In this document: positions 33,370 through 42,548 of the stretch, in pieces
How the letters are laid out: every line of letters starts with the position of its first letter
How positions within the stretch are numbered: position 1 is the stretch's first letter
Assembly (NCBI RefSeq): GCF_005503695.1
Contig: NZ_SCMU01000006.1
Location: 1 to 64,000, forward strand
DNA length: 64,000 nucleotides
Source of the DNA: Sphingopyxis sp. 2PD
Lineage (GTDB): Bacteria; Pseudomonadota; Alphaproteobacteria; Sphingomonadales; Sphingomonadaceae
Direction of reading: 5' to 3'
The notes under the pieces: generated by a model
What the model was told of the DNA's origin: nothing
The model's input: the letters and a program-made list of their open reading frames with translations, nothing else
The model's database searches: none
Program-made: the position numbers and the translations under genes

Positions 33370-34017
33370 ATGAAGGTGCAGATCGAGGCGGAAGGCGGTT
33401 CGTCGACAGCGGAGTCTCGCGAGCGACTGCTGGAAGCGGCGGGACAATTGATGGCCGAGCGGGGTACGACCGATATTTCGTTGAGCGAAATTGCTGCGCG
33501 GAGCGGGGTCAATTCTGCGCTGGTCAAATATTATTTCGGCAACAAGGCGGGCATGCTGATGGCGCTGCTTCGCCGCCGGCTGGGTCAGGGAATGGCGGAC
33601 CTGCAGCAGCTGCTGAAAATGGATATTTCGCCGCAGGACAAGTTGCGCATCCACATCAGCGGCATGGTCAACACCTATTATCAATATCCCTATGTCAACC
33701 GGCTGATGCACGAGCTGGCCAACGAGCCGTCGGGCGATTATGGCAAGCAGATCGCCGAGGAAATCAGCCTGCCGGTCGCCAAGGCGCAGCGCGCGATTCT
33801 GGAAGAAGGCCGGGCCAAGGGCATCTTCCGCGAGGTCGATCCTCTGGTCTTCTATTTCATGATCGTCGGGGCCTGCGACCAGCTGTTCCATTCACGCCAC
33901 CAGGCGCGACATGTGTTCGGCCTTGAGGAGATCAACGACGATCTCAAACGCCGCTACGTATCGGAGCTCTGCAACAACCTTATCAGGGGAATCTCGGCCG
34001 ACCCGCGCGCGAACTGA
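33370..34017 (+). CDS. TetR-family transcriptional regulator
   Basis: The 215-residue regulator has the N-terminal helix-turn-helix RERLLEAAGQLMAERGTTDI, then SEIAARSGVNSALVKYYFGN, and a helical ligand-binding domain (IHISGMVNTYYQYPYVNRLM, FYFMIVGACDQLFHSR). It is the only TetR gene in the window, and the palindromes spread over 30.6-60.1 kb are the natural candidates for its operators. The ligand is likely an acyl-CoA or other pathway intermediate. Confidence 0.9.
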   Translation: MKVQIEAEGGSSTAESRERLLEAAGQLMAERGTTDISLSEIAARSGVNSALVKYYFGNKAGMLMALLRRRLGQGMADLQQLLKMDISPQDKLRIHISGMVNTYYQYPYVNRLMHELANEPSGDYGKQIAEEISLPVAKAQRAILEEGRAKGIFREVDPLVFYFMIVGACDQLFHSRHQARHVFGLEEINDDLKRRYVSELCNNLIRGISADPRAN

Positions 34018-34144
34018 CGGCGCGCCGCCCCGGTTGAGCTGCGCGGGAAGGACGCAAGGCGCCGCGGCCCAGGCGTGGCGCCTCCAGCCGCAGCCGCACG
34101 ATTCTGCCCCCTCGCGCCGAGACCGACGCCAAGCTCCGCTGGAC

Positions 34145-35560
34145 CTATTTGGCGATCGTAATCGTCTGGGGCACCGTGAACTCGAGCAGTCCCTCCTTGC
34201 CGTTCTCGACGCCGATCCCCGATTGCTTGTGACCCGCGAAGGGCGTCCAGGGCATGATGTAGAGCGTGTCGTTGATCCACACGGTTCCCGTCTCGAGACG
34301 CGACGCGATGTCCGCTGCGGCCTCCGTGTCGGCTGACCAGATCGAGCCGCCGAGACCATATTCGCAGGCGTTGGCACGAGCGACCACCTCGTCGATGTCG
34401 CGGAACTTCAGCAGCGGGAGGACCGGGCCAAAAGCCTCCTCCTGCACCACGCGGCTATCCTCGGGTGGGTTGTCGACGATCGCGAGTGGAACGAAGAAGC
34501 CAGTTCCTTCGGGAACGTCGCCGCCGGCAAGGAAGCGCAGCCCCTGCTGCTTGGCGTCCTCGATGAGATTCTTGACACGTTCGAACTGGGGGCGGTTCTG
34601 GATCGGTCCGAAATTGCTTCCCTGGTCGAGCCCGTCGCCGACCTTCGCGGCGCGCGCGCGCGCGACAAGTGCATCCGCCACCTTGTCATACACATCTTCG
34701 TGCACATACATCCGCTTCGTCGCGATGCAGATCTGGCCGCTGTTCGCGAAGGCCGAGAAGAAGAGCTTGTCGGCCACCTCATCCAGCGCCACATCGGGCA
34801 TGACAATTGCCGCATCATTGCCCCCGAGCTCGAGGGTCACCCGCTTGAGGCCTTTGGACGCGGTTTCCATGACGCGCTTGCCAGTCGCGGTCGAGCCTGT
34901 GAAACTGATCTTGTCGATGCCCTCATGCGCGGTCAGCCAAGGGCCAAGGCGATCGCCGCCGCTGATCACGTTGAACACGCCTGGCGGAAGATGCTCGCGA
35001 AGAAGCTCGGCCAACTTGAGCATCGTGAGCGGTGTAAAGGGCGAAGGCTTGAGCACCAGGGTATTGCCGGTAAGCAGCGCCGGTGCGATCTTCCATACGG
35101 CGAGATTGACCGGGAAGTTCCAGGGTACGATGCCCGCGACCACCCCGAGCGGGACGTGGCGCGTTTCGGACCGTTTTGAAGCGCTATCCTCGGTGACGGT
35201 AACCGGAATGTCCTGCTTCGATACCTCATTGGCCCAATAGGCGGCGAAGGCGATCTCCTGCGCCGCGCCGTCGAGCGGGCGTCCCTGCTCAAGCGTAAAC
35301 AGACGGGCGAAGTCGGCCTGGTGCTCGGTCAGAACCTCGCCAATCCTGGCCACCGCGCGCCGCCGCTCCTCGATCGGTGTAGCACGCCAGCCGGGAAAGG
35401 CCGCGCGGGCGGCGGCCACGGCGTCATCCAACTGCTTTTCCGAGCAGTCGGGAGCTTTGGCAACGATCTCCTCGGTTGCCGGATTGATGACATCGATCGT
35501 CTCGCTCGACGAGACGGCCTTGCCGCCGATCGTCATCGTGAAGCTATCGAAAAAGCTCAT
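34145..35560 (-). CDS. NAD(P)-dependent aldehyde dehydrogenase
   Basis: The 471-residue ALDH-superfamily enzyme oxidises an aldehyde to the acid. Typical elements: PWNFPVNLAVWKIAPALLTG, LELGGNDAAIVMPD with the catalytic Glu, and the nucleophile Cys in NSGQICIATKRMYV. The regulon palindrome at 35603-35620 is 43 bp upstream. In a CoA-type pathway it could oxidise a terminal aldehyde formed after P450 and alcohol dehydrogenase steps. Confidence 0.92.
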   Translation of the reverse strand: MSFFDSFTMTIGGKAVSSSETIDVINPATEEIVAKAPDCSEKQLDDAVAAARAAFPGWRATPIEERRRAVARIGEVLTEHQADFARLFTLEQGRPLDGAAQEIAFAAYWANEVSKQDIPVTVTEDSASKRSETRHVPLGVVAGIVPWNFPVNLAVWKIAPALLTGNTLVLKPSPFTPLTMLKLAELLREHLPPGVFNVISGGDRLGPWLTAHEGIDKISFTGSTATGKRVMETASKGLKRVTLELGGNDAAIVMPDVALDEVADKLFFSAFANSGQICIATKRMYVHEDVYDKVADALVARARAAKVGDGLDQGSNFGPIQNRPQFERVKNLIEDAKQQGLRFLAGGDVPEGTGFFVPLAIVDNPPEDSRVVQEEAFGPVLPLLKFRDIDEVVARANACEYGLGGSIWSADTEAAADIASRLETGTVWINDTLYIMPWTPFAGHKQSGIGVENGKEGLLEFTVPQTITIAK

Positions 35561-35602
35561 CCGGATTTTCTCCCATCAGGTGGCCGCAAACAATTGGCTC
35601 TA

Positions 35603-35620
35603 TTTAATCATTCAATTGAT
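35603..35620. promoter_or_regulatory. TetR-type palindrome 4 (aldehyde dehydrogenase)
   Basis: TTTAATCATTCAATTGAT, 12 of 16 consensus positions, 43 bp upstream of the aldehyde dehydrogenase start. Confidence 0.55.
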
Positions 35621-35724
35621 TATGCGACGAGGCAAGCGTTTTTTGCATGCAGCCTCGCTGCCGGTCGGGCTCCCGAGCCCTCCGTCCGCACCGACCAATT
35701 CGCTTGATCGAAGCGAGGGATTAA

Positions 35725-35742
35725 ATTAATCGCTCGACTAAT
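35725..35742. promoter_or_regulatory. TetR-type palindrome 5 (thiolase)
   Basis: ATTAATCGCTCGACTAAT, 13 of 16 consensus positions, 35 bp upstream of the thiolase start. Confidence 0.6.
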
Positions 35743-35777
35743 TCTGGATCGGACCAACTTCTTGCAAGGATGCTTTC

Positions 35778-37028
35778 ATGACTGAAGCCTATATCATCGA
35801 CGCCGTCCGCACCCCGCGCGGGATCGGCAAGCCCGGCAAGGGCGCGCTTTCGCACCTTCACCCGCAGCATCTTGCCGCGACGGTGCTCGCTGCGATCCGC
35901 GACCGCAATAATCTCGACACATCAACGGTCGACGACATCGTCTGGTCGACGTCGAGCCAGGTCGGCAAGCAGGGCGGTGACCTCGGCCGCATGGCGGCGC
36001 TTTCGGCGGGCTATGACATCAAGGCGAGCGGCACGACGCTCGACCGCTTCTGCGGCGGCGGCATCAGTTCGGTGAACTTCGCGGCGGCGTCGGTGATGTC
36101 GGGTATGGAAGATTGCGTGATCGCCGGCGGCACCGAAATGATGAGCTTTACCGCCAGCCACGCCGCTGAGCAGGCCAACGCCGGCCTTGCCCCCCAGATG
36201 ATGGGATCGGGTCATGAAGCGCTCGACACGCTCCACCCGCAATCGCACCAGGGAATTTGCGGCGACGCGATCGCGACGATGGAAGGCATCAGCCGCGAGG
36301 CTCTCGATGCGCTCGCGCTCGTCAGCCAGCAGCGCGCCGACAAGGCGATCAAGGAAGGACGTTTCAGCAAGTCGGTCGTCCCCGTCCTTAACCCAGACGG
36401 CAGCGTTGCGCTCGACCGCGAGGAGTTTCCGCGCCCCGAAACGACCGCCGAAGGGCTTGCCGCGCTGAAGCCCAGCTTCAGCGGCCTGGCCGATTTCGAT
36501 CTTGGCGGCGGGGTGACCTTCCGCAAGCAGATCAACCGCCGCTATCCCGACCTCGAAATCCAGCATTTCCATCATGCGGGCAATTCGTCGGGCGTCGTCG
36601 ACGGCGCCGCGGCGATCCTGCTCACGTCGCAAGCCTATGCCGAGAAGAACGGCCTGACCCCGCGCGCGCGCATCGTCGCTTATGCCAATATCGGCGACGA
36701 CCCGACGCTGATGCTCAACGCCCCGGCCCCGGCGGCGAAGAAGGTGCTCGAAAAGGCGGGGCTGACCAAGGACGACATCGACGTCTGGGAAATCAACGAG
36801 GCCTTCTCGGTCGTTGCCGAGAAGTTCATCCGCGACCTGGATCTGGATCGTGAAAAGGTCAACATCAACGGCGGTTCGATGGCGCTCGGTCACCCGATCG
36901 GCGCGACCGGCTCGATCCTGATCGGCACCGCGCTCGACGAACTCGAACGCTCGGGCGGCCGCTATGGCCTGGTCACCATGTGCGCCGCCGGCGGCATGGC
37001 GCCGGCGATCATCATCGAAAGGCTTTGA
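35778..37028 (+). CDS. Acetyl-CoA C-acyltransferase (thiolase)
   Basis: The 416-residue thiolase cleaves a 3-ketoacyl-CoA with CoA. The N-terminal AYIIDAVRTPRGIGKPGKGAL, the nucleophile Cys in LDRFCGGGISSVN, NGGSMALGHPIGATGS with the catalytic His and the second Cys in TMCAAGGMAPAIIIERL are all present. It is the only classical thiolase with both cysteines here and should carry out the release of acetyl- or propionyl-CoA. Confidence 0.94.
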   Translation: MTEAYIIDAVRTPRGIGKPGKGALSHLHPQHLAATVLAAIRDRNNLDTSTVDDIVWSTSSQVGKQGGDLGRMAALSAGYDIKASGTTLDRFCGGGISSVNFAAASVMSGMEDCVIAGGTEMMSFTASHAAEQANAGLAPQMMGSGHEALDTLHPQSHQGICGDAIATMEGISREALDALALVSQQRADKAIKEGRFSKSVVPVLNPDGSVALDREEFPRPETTAEGLAALKPSFSGLADFDLGGGVTFRKQINRRYPDLEIQHFHHAGNSSGVVDGAAAILLTSQAYAEKNGLTPRARIVAYANIGDDPTLMLNAPAPAAKKVLEKAGLTKDDIDVWEINEAFSVVAEKFIRDLDLDREKVNINGGSMALGHPIGATGSILIGTALDELERSGGRYGLVTMCAAGGMAPAIIIERL

Positions 37029-37095
37029 CGTCGAAGCTTTGGCTGACGGATTGGAGCCGATAACAAATAGCGGCGGGCGGCGCATTCGCCCGCCG

Positions 37096-37473
37096 CTATC
37101 CATTGCTGATGATGTCGTGCCCCTGAACCCAGAAGATGGGCGAGTTGGGAAGGTCGATGAACCTTTTCTCGTCGGCGAGCAGCAGCCTGCCTGCGGCGCG
37201 TCCTGCCTCGGTCATACCCGCCGCTCGCACGGCAGCCGCGCTATCGTACCAAAGCTCGGCAATACCGTCGTAGGGCGGAAGCTCGCAGCCGCGGCCAGCC
37301 AAAGCACGGGTAAGCCCGTCGTCGTCAAGGGCGTGCGACTGGACATAGCGGCGGATGCCAAGCGTCTCGGCAACGCTGCGAACAAGCGGTGCATGTTGAT
37401 TGAGCCAATAGTCCTGAAATTCGGACAATGTGAGAGCGGGCAACCGCCGCAGGCAGAATTTGATGGCAATCAT
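37096..37473 (-). CDS. EthD-domain protein
   Basis: The 125-residue ferredoxin-like protein resembles EthD: MIAIKFCLRRLPALTLSEFQ, then YWLNQHAPLVRSVAETLGIRR and an ending VQGHDIISNG. EthD-like proteins accompany P450 or hydrolytic systems or act as dimeric alpha-beta-barrel isomerases or decarboxylases. It lies convergent to the thiolase and divergent from the MDR oxidoreductase. No palindrome precedes it. Confidence 0.75.
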   Translation of the reverse strand: MIAIKFCLRRLPALTLSEFQDYWLNQHAPLVRSVAETLGIRRYVQSHALDDDGLTRALAGRGCELPPYDGIAELWYDSAAAVRAAGMTEAGRAAGRLLLADEKRFIDLPNSPIFWVQGHDIISNG

Positions 37474-37558
37474 GGTCAGACTTTCTTGTGAAAGGGTCGC
37501 CGCGCGCCCCGGATGGGAATTGGCTCTGGTCGCTGTCCCGCGCTTAAGGAGATAGGAT

Positions 37559-38572
37559 ATGAAGAACCGCCAATGGATATTGAAGCGCCGTCCGCAAGGC
37601 GCGCCTGGCGCTGCGGACCTGGAACTGCGGGAAACGCCCATAGGCCCGCTCGCGGACGGAGAGATATTGGTTCGCAACCTCTATCTTTCGCTTGATCCGA
37701 CGAACCGGCTCTGGATGAGCGATCGCGACCAATATCTGCCTCCGGTCGGTGTGGGCGACGTCATGCGCGGCGGCACGATCGGGGTCGTCGAGGCTTCGCG
37801 CTCGGACCGCTTTCGCGTCGGGGACCTCGTCCTGCCATCGACCGGCGGTTGGGAGCTTTACTCGATAGCGAATGAGCGCGGATCGCGTCGTATCGCGCCG
37901 CAGGCTGGAGTTCCGCTGACGGCCTATTTGTCGGTCCTCGGGGCGACGGGACTGACGGCCTATTTCGGGCTGCTGGACATCTGCAAGCCTCGGGAAGGCG
38001 AAGTCCTGGCGGTGTCCGCGGCGGCGGGTGCCGTCGGCTCGATCGTCGGTCAAATCGGCCGCATCAAGGGCGCGCAAGTGGTCGGGATTGCCGGCGGCCC
38101 GGAAAAATGCGGCTGGCTTACCGAGACGCTGGGGTTTGATTCGGCGATCGACTATCGCAACGAGGATGTCGGTGTCGCGCTCGACCGGCTGTACCCGACA
38201 GGTATCGACATGAATTTCGAAAATGTCGGCGGTCCGATCATGGATGCCGTTTTCTCGCGTCTCCGCAAGGATGGCCGCATGGCGCTGTGCGGAATGATCT
38301 CCGCCTACAATGAGGACGGGCCAATGCCGGGGCCGCGCGACTTCGGGCGAATCCTCATGCAGCGCCTGACCGTTCGAGGCTTCATCGTGATCGATTATCT
38401 TCGCCAGGCGCCTGGAGCATTCGCCGACCTCTCGTCGTGGATTGCCGAGGGCCGGCTTGCCTGGAAGGATCATGTCGTCGACGGGCTCGAGGAGGCGGTG
38501 GCCGCGCTCGACCTGCTGTTTACAGGGGGCAACGACGGAAAGCTCGTCGTCAGAGTTTCGCCGGAGCCCTGA
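37559..38572 (+). CDS. NADP-dependent MDR oxidoreductase (enoyl reductase-like)
   Basis: The 337-residue zinc-free medium-chain dehydrogenase is of the leukotriene-B4/2-alkenal reductase type. Seen are NLYLSLDPTNRLWMSD, the NADP-binding AVSAAAGAVGSIVGQIGRIKG and NFENVGGPIMDAVFSRL. It likely reduces a conjugated double bond of an enone or enal. AAGGAGATAGG precedes the ATG. Its stop codon lies in the first copy of a four-copy 7-base tandem repeat. Confidence 0.9.
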   Translation: MKNRQWILKRRPQGAPGAADLELRETPIGPLADGEILVRNLYLSLDPTNRLWMSDRDQYLPPVGVGDVMRGGTIGVVEASRSDRFRVGDLVLPSTGGWELYSIANERGSRRIAPQAGVPLTAYLSVLGATGLTAYFGLLDICKPREGEVLAVSAAAGAVGSIVGQIGRIKGAQVVGIAGGPEKCGWLTETLGFDSAIDYRNEDVGVALDRLYPTGIDMNFENVGGPIMDAVFSRLRKDGRMALCGMISAYNEDGPMPGPRDFGRILMQRLTVRGFIVIDYLRQAPGAFADLSSWIAEGRLAWKDHVVDGLEEAVAALDLLFTGGNDGKLVVRVSPEP

Positions 38573-38597
38573 CGCCTGACGCCTGACGCCTGACGCT
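38570..38597 (+). repeat. Tandem 7-bp repeat, four copies
   Basis: TGACGCC is repeated four times (last copy TGACGCT), beginning at the stop codon of the MDR gene. Because the unit carries TGA and the length is not a multiple of three, copy-number changes leave the stop intact and only alter the intergenic spacer to the convergent hydratase gene. Confidence 0.85.
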
Positions 38598-38610
38598 GCG
38601 CACAGCCCCT

Positions 38611-39408
38611 TCATCGCATCGCTTCAAGTCCGACATCGCCTTCTGCGAACTGGAAGAGCGCCTCCGGCAGCACCTCGCCGGTGAGGCCAAGCTCGCCAAA
38701 CCGGCAAGCTTCCGCGGCCAGCCTCTCCCGGTCTTCGTCAGTGGCCGTCAGGCGCAGGATCGCGGACACCGCGGCGGTCGAACGGCCGGCGAACATGCCG
38801 GCCAATTCGAGGGCACGATCGAGCGCACAGGGGACCACTTCATCGACAAGGCCGGCCGCCAGCGCCTGGCTGGCCGTCATGACGTCGCCGCGGAGCATGA
38901 ACAGGCGGGCCCGATGGCGTCCGACCAGTCGCGACAGCCGCTGCGTTCCCCCTCCGCCGGGGAAGATGTCGAGGCGAATTTCGGGAAGGCCGATCGCGGT
39001 GGCGGCGGGCGATGCGATCCGCATGGTGCAGGCGAGTGCAATTTCGAAGCCGCCGCCCATGCACAGGCCGTCAATCGCGGCGATCACCGGCTTTTCGGCG
39101 GCGTCGAGCATCGCGCCGAGTTCGGCGAATGCGCTGGTCGCAAAGGCTTGCGGATCGACGCTTCCCATGCCTACGCGTTCAAGCGAAGTTGCAATTTGCC
39201 GGACGTCGGCGTGGCGGATGAAGATGCCGTCCTGACCGCCTGTGAGAATGATCGCTCGTGTTTCGGCCGCCGCGAGGAGGGGCCTGATCGCCGCGACAAG
39301 GTCCGCCGCACCGCCGTTCGAGACGGTGCCGTGCGGCGGATTGGCGAAGCGCACGACGGCTACGTCTTCGGCGCTTTCGACCTGAACGCGAAGCGGCTTG
39401 CCTGTCAT
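38611..39408 (-). CDS. Enoyl-CoA hydratase/isomerase
   Basis: Crotonase-fold protein of 265 residues: oxyanion-hole strands AIILTGGQDGIFIRHADVRQI and AAIDGLCMGGGFEIALACTM, PEIRLDIFPGGGGTQRLSRL with the catalytic-Glu region partly altered. It hydrates or isomerises an enoyl-CoA. I start at ATG 39408 because the upstream extension runs to the promoter; a regulon palindrome lies 63 bp upstream. It is divergent from the phosphatase gene. Confidence 0.9.
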   Translation of the reverse strand: MTGKPLRVQVESAEDVAVVRFANPPHGTVSNGGAADLVAAIRPLLAAAETRAIILTGGQDGIFIRHADVRQIATSLERVGMGSVDPQAFATSAFAELGAMLDAAEKPVIAAIDGLCMGGGFEIALACTMRIASPAATAIGLPEIRLDIFPGGGGTQRLSRLVGRHRARLFMLRGDVMTASQALAAGLVDEVVPCALDRALELAGMFAGRSTAAVSAILRLTATDEDRERLAAEACRFGELGLTGEVLPEALFQFAEGDVGLEAMR

Positions 39409-39470
39409 CCGCGGACCTTTTCCATTGCTGATCCGGTGAGCTAGCATCCCCCGACCGGGTTGCACAATCA

Positions 39471-39488
39471 ATTAATCAATCACATAAT
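39471..39488. promoter_or_regulatory. TetR-type palindrome 6 (hydratase/phosphatase)
   Basis: ATTAATCAATCACATAAT, 12 of 16 consensus positions, in the divergent promoter between the hydratase (minus) and the phosphatase (plus). Confidence 0.55.
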
Positions 39489-39644
39489 AAGGCTGGGGCG
39501 GGTTCTTCCGGTCTAGCATGAGCGGGGATGGAGCCCGGGCACCGGGCGATGACGCCAAAGTCGAAGGGAATGGCGTCACAGATTGGAAACCCGAGACTGG
39601 TTGATAAACGCGGCGCACGGGCGCACCTTTTTGTGGGATATCAT

Positions 39645-40442
39645 ATGACCGAGACTGTCGTGATCGAAGAGGACCGGCTGGTCGCACTTGCCGGCGGCCA
39701 GAACTTTCGGGAGGTCGGCGGCTATCCGGCCCGCGATGGCAGGGTTTTGAAGCGACGGCTGATATGGCGGTCCGCCCGGCTGGACGAGTTGACGAGCGAC
39801 GATATCCGCAACGAATCGCTCGACGCGATTTCCACGATCGCAGACCTGCGCCTGGCCAGCGAGCGCGCGCTCCATCCGACCGTTCCGGCTTTTGCGGAAA
39901 AGCGCACTACCTTGGTCTGGGACGAGGGCGATATCGATCTTTCAGGCGATCAGCGGTTGTTTGCGCGCGACCTCAAGCCCGATGATTATGCCGAAGCAGT
40001 GCGGCATTTCTACCGAAGCCTGGCCGACAGGCACGCGACGCATCTCGCCAGCCTGTATCGCCATATCGCCGCAGGCAGCCTGCCGGTGCTCATCCACTGC
40101 TCGGCCGGGAAGGACCGCACCGGCATCGCCATCGCACTATTGCTCGATCTCATCGGAATTCGCCGGGAATATATCATCGCGGACTATTGCAAGACGGCCG
40201 AACTGCTCGACTGGAAACGCCTGACCGCGAGTGCGGCGGCGGCGGGCATGCAAGGAAAGTGGATGGAACGCCTGGCGCCCGATGCGCTCGAAATCCTTAT
40301 GCGCGCCGATCGCAGCTATATCGAGGCTGCCTTTCGCGAACTGGAGTGGCGGCATGGCTCGATATCCAGCTTCGCGAAGGACGTCCTCGGCCTCTCGGAT
40401 AGCGATCTTGGCCGGCTACAGGACAACCTCCTCGAAGGCTGA
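39645..40442 (+). CDS. Tyrosine-type protein phosphatase (IphP-like)
   Basis: The 265-residue product of the Y_phosphatase3 (IphP-like) family has the P-loop signature HCSAGKDRTGIAIALLL with Cys and Arg, and the N-terminal ALAGGQNFREVGGYPARDG. Related enzymes remove phosphate from proteins or small molecules such as phosphoinositides. ATG 39645 follows GGGATA; an in-frame extension from 39528 seems untranslated. Its presence in a regulon that also contains a small-molecule kinase-like gene is notable. Confidence 0.88.
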   Translation: MTETVVIEEDRLVALAGGQNFREVGGYPARDGRVLKRRLIWRSARLDELTSDDIRNESLDAISTIADLRLASERALHPTVPAFAEKRTTLVWDEGDIDLSGDQRLFARDLKPDDYAEAVRHFYRSLADRHATHLASLYRHIAAGSLPVLIHCSAGKDRTGIAIALLLDLIGIRREYIIADYCKTAELLDWKRLTASAAAAGMQGKWMERLAPDALEILMRADRSYIEAAFRELEWRHGSISSFAKDVLGLSDSDLGRLQDNLLEG

Positions 40443-40453
40443 GCGGTCCTTGC

Positions 40454-41269
40454 CTATCGCGGCGGGACAGTGAGGGCGTCTGCCGACGCGTCACCGAGCA
40501 CAGAACCTCCGTCACAATCGAGAATTGCTCCGGTGATATATTTTGCATTGGGGGTGCAAAGAAATACCGCGAGATCGGCGATGTCGCGCTTGACGCCATA
40601 GTCGCGCAGCGGAATCCGTTTCTTCAACGCCGCGGTCGCAGCCTCCGATGCGGTCAGCCTGCGCATGCCTTCAGTATCGCCGATCGGCCCCGGAGCGATG
40701 GCGTTTACGCGAACGCCGGTTGGCCCCCACTCCATCGCGAGCGTCTGGGTCAGATTGTTGATCCCTGCCTTTGCCGCGCCGGCATGCGCCTGGAACATCG
40801 TCGGGCGAATGGCTTGTCCCGCCGTAATCGAGATGAGCGACGCGCCAGGTTTGCGCAAATGGTCGAACGCAGCGCGCATCACGTTGAAAGTGCCCAGAAG
40901 GTCGATGTCTATGACCGTCTTGAATGCGTTTGCGGACATGCCAATCACCGGTGCCAGAAAATTTCCAGCAGCACCGGAAACGACGAAGTCGATCTCCCCG
41001 AACCGTTCGACCGTCGCAGCGAAGGCTGCGTCCACCGCCTCGAAATCGCGAACATCGGCGGCGAGCCCCATTGCGCGCGCACCACCCGGATCAATGCTCC
41101 TGGCGGCTGCACACACCCGCTCGGCATCGCGGCTTATGAGGCTTATGTTCGCCCCGAGTTCGGCGAATCGCTCGGCAATCGCGAGATTGATGCCACCTGA
41201 CCCTCCGGCGACGAACAATGTCCTGTTCTTGAAAATATCCTCACGAAACGCGTCCCCGGCCACTGTCAC
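40454..41269 (-). CDS. SDR, 2,4-dienoyl-CoA reductase-like
   Basis: Short-chain dehydrogenase of 271 residues. The NADP-binding FVAGGSGGINLAIAERFAEL and FVVSGAAGNFLAPVIGMS follow the pattern of peroxisomal-type 2,4-dienoyl-CoA reductases, where the AAGNF segment replaces the usual NNAG. The usual catalytic Tyr is replaced in HAGAAKAGINNLTQTLAMEW, as in that subgroup. The regulon palindrome 41321-41338 is about 50 bp upstream. It converges with the phosphatase gene. Confidence 0.85.
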   Translation of the reverse strand: MTVAGDAFREDIFKNRTLFVAGGSGGINLAIAERFAELGANISLISRDAERVCAAARSIDPGGARAMGLAADVRDFEAVDAAFAATVERFGEIDFVVSGAAGNFLAPVIGMSANAFKTVIDIDLLGTFNVMRAAFDHLRKPGASLISITAGQAIRPTMFQAHAGAAKAGINNLTQTLAMEWGPTGVRVNAIAPGPIGDTEGMRRLTASEAATAALKKRIPLRDYGVKRDIADLAVFLCTPNAKYITGAILDCDGGSVLGDASADALTVPPR

Positions 41270-41320
41270 TCTCCCTCACACTCTTCGCGTCAGCGCCCAT
41301 CACGAGCATCAGAGAATTTC

Positions 41321-41338
41321 ATTAGTTGATTGATTATT
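41321..41338. promoter_or_regulatory. TetR-type palindrome 7 (SDR/ADH operon)
   Basis: ATTAGTTGATTGATTATT, 12 of 16 consensus positions, in the divergent promoter of the reductase (minus) and the alcohol dehydrogenase operon (plus). A further half-site CAATTGAT lies at 41346-41353. Confidence 0.6.
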
Positions 41339-41428
41339 TTTTTGCCAATTGATAATTCCACGCGAGCAAGGATCGCCGCTGCCCCTTTCGACAATGGACG
41401 AACGGCGACGGCGCATGGGAGATGGAGC

Positions 41429-42535
41429 ATGGCCAAGCAAGCATTCGCCGCGGTAGCCCGCACCCCGGGGGGGCGGTGGGATATCGAGGATATCATGCTC
41501 GAAGATCCGCGGCCGGGCGAGATATTGGTCCGCATCGCGGGCGTCGGCCTCTGTCATACCGACCTTGCCTTTGGCGGAAGTCTCCAGATCATGAAGGCGC
41601 CGGCGGTGCTTGGCCATGAAGGGTCGGGTATCGTCGAGCGCGTCGGCGAGGGGGTGTCGAAGGTGCGCCCTGGCGATCATGTCGTACTGACCTTCAACAG
41701 CTGCGGCGAATGCCCCCGGTGCGATGAGGGCCGGCCGGCCTATTGTGTTCGCTTCGCACAAATGAACTATGGCGGCTGCCGAGTGGACGGAAGCCGGACG
41801 CTCTGTGTCGGCGAAGAACCCGCAAGTGCGAACTTCTTCGGCCAGTCGTCATTCGCATCCTATGCACTTGCCAATGAACGCAACACCGTCCGCGTCGACC
41901 CAGCGCTGCCGATCGAGTTGCTTGGCCCGCTGGGTTGCGGTGTCCAGACGGGCGTGGGCGCGGTGATGAACTCGCTCGCCTGCCCCAAAGGCTCGTCGCT
42001 TCTTGTGATCGGCGCCGGCGCGGTGGGGCTGAGTGCGGTCCTCGGCGCCAAGGTCCAGGAATGTGCCACCATCCTCGTTGTCGAGCCGCGGGAGGAACGC
42101 CGGGCCCTGGCGCTCGAACTTGGTGCGACGCACGTCATCGATCCGGCCTCCGCCGACTTTGCGACGGCAATCCGCGAAATCGTCCCGGTCGGGGTCGATT
42201 ATGCGTTCGACACGACAGGCCGGCGAGAGGTCATCGAATCCGCGATGACTGCATTGGCGCCGCGCGCGACCTTCGGACTTGTCGGAATCGCAAGCCCCGC
42301 CGACGATCGGCTGGGTCTTTCGATCAACCAACTGGTCGGTGCGGGTCATATCGTGATGGGCATCATCGAAGGCGATAGCCTACCCGATATGTTCATCCCC
42401 CGCATGATCGAGCTCTACAAGGCGGGAGAGCTGCCTTTCGACCGTCTCGTTCGCAGATATCCGCTATCGCAGATCAACGAAGCCATTGCCGACCAGCACG
42501 CCGGACGGTGCGTGAAGGCCGTGATGATCCCCTGA
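41429..42535 (+). CDS. Zinc-dependent alcohol dehydrogenase
   Basis: The 368-residue MDR enzyme resembles aryl/benzyl alcohol dehydrogenases. Catalytic zinc ligands: Cys in GVGLCHTDLAFGG and His in LGHEGSGIVERV; the structural-zinc Cys cluster is CGECPRCDEGRPAYC. NAD-binding is IGAGAVGLSAVLGAK. It is the first gene of a three-gene plus-strand operon with CoA ligase and SDR. Role: oxidation of an alcohol to the aldehyde used by the aldehyde dehydrogenases of the region. Confidence 0.92.
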   Translation: MAKQAFAAVARTPGGRWDIEDIMLEDPRPGEILVRIAGVGLCHTDLAFGGSLQIMKAPAVLGHEGSGIVERVGEGVSKVRPGDHVVLTFNSCGECPRCDEGRPAYCVRFAQMNYGGCRVDGSRTLCVGEEPASANFFGQSSFASYALANERNTVRVDPALPIELLGPLGCGVQTGVGAVMNSLACPKGSSLLVIGAGAVGLSAVLGAKVQECATILVVEPREERRALALELGATHVIDPASADFATAIREIVPVGVDYAFDTTGRREVIESAMTALAPRATFGLVGIASPADDRLGLSINQLVGAGHIVMGIIEGDSLPDMFIPRMIELYKAGELPFDRLVRRYPLSQINEAIADQHAGRCVKAVMIP

Positions 42536-42548
42536 GAGGACGGACACT

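Noticed and set aside
37100-37677. N-terminal extension of the EthD protein to 37677
   Set aside because: It would overlap the divergent MDR gene; ATG 37473 gives the usual family start.
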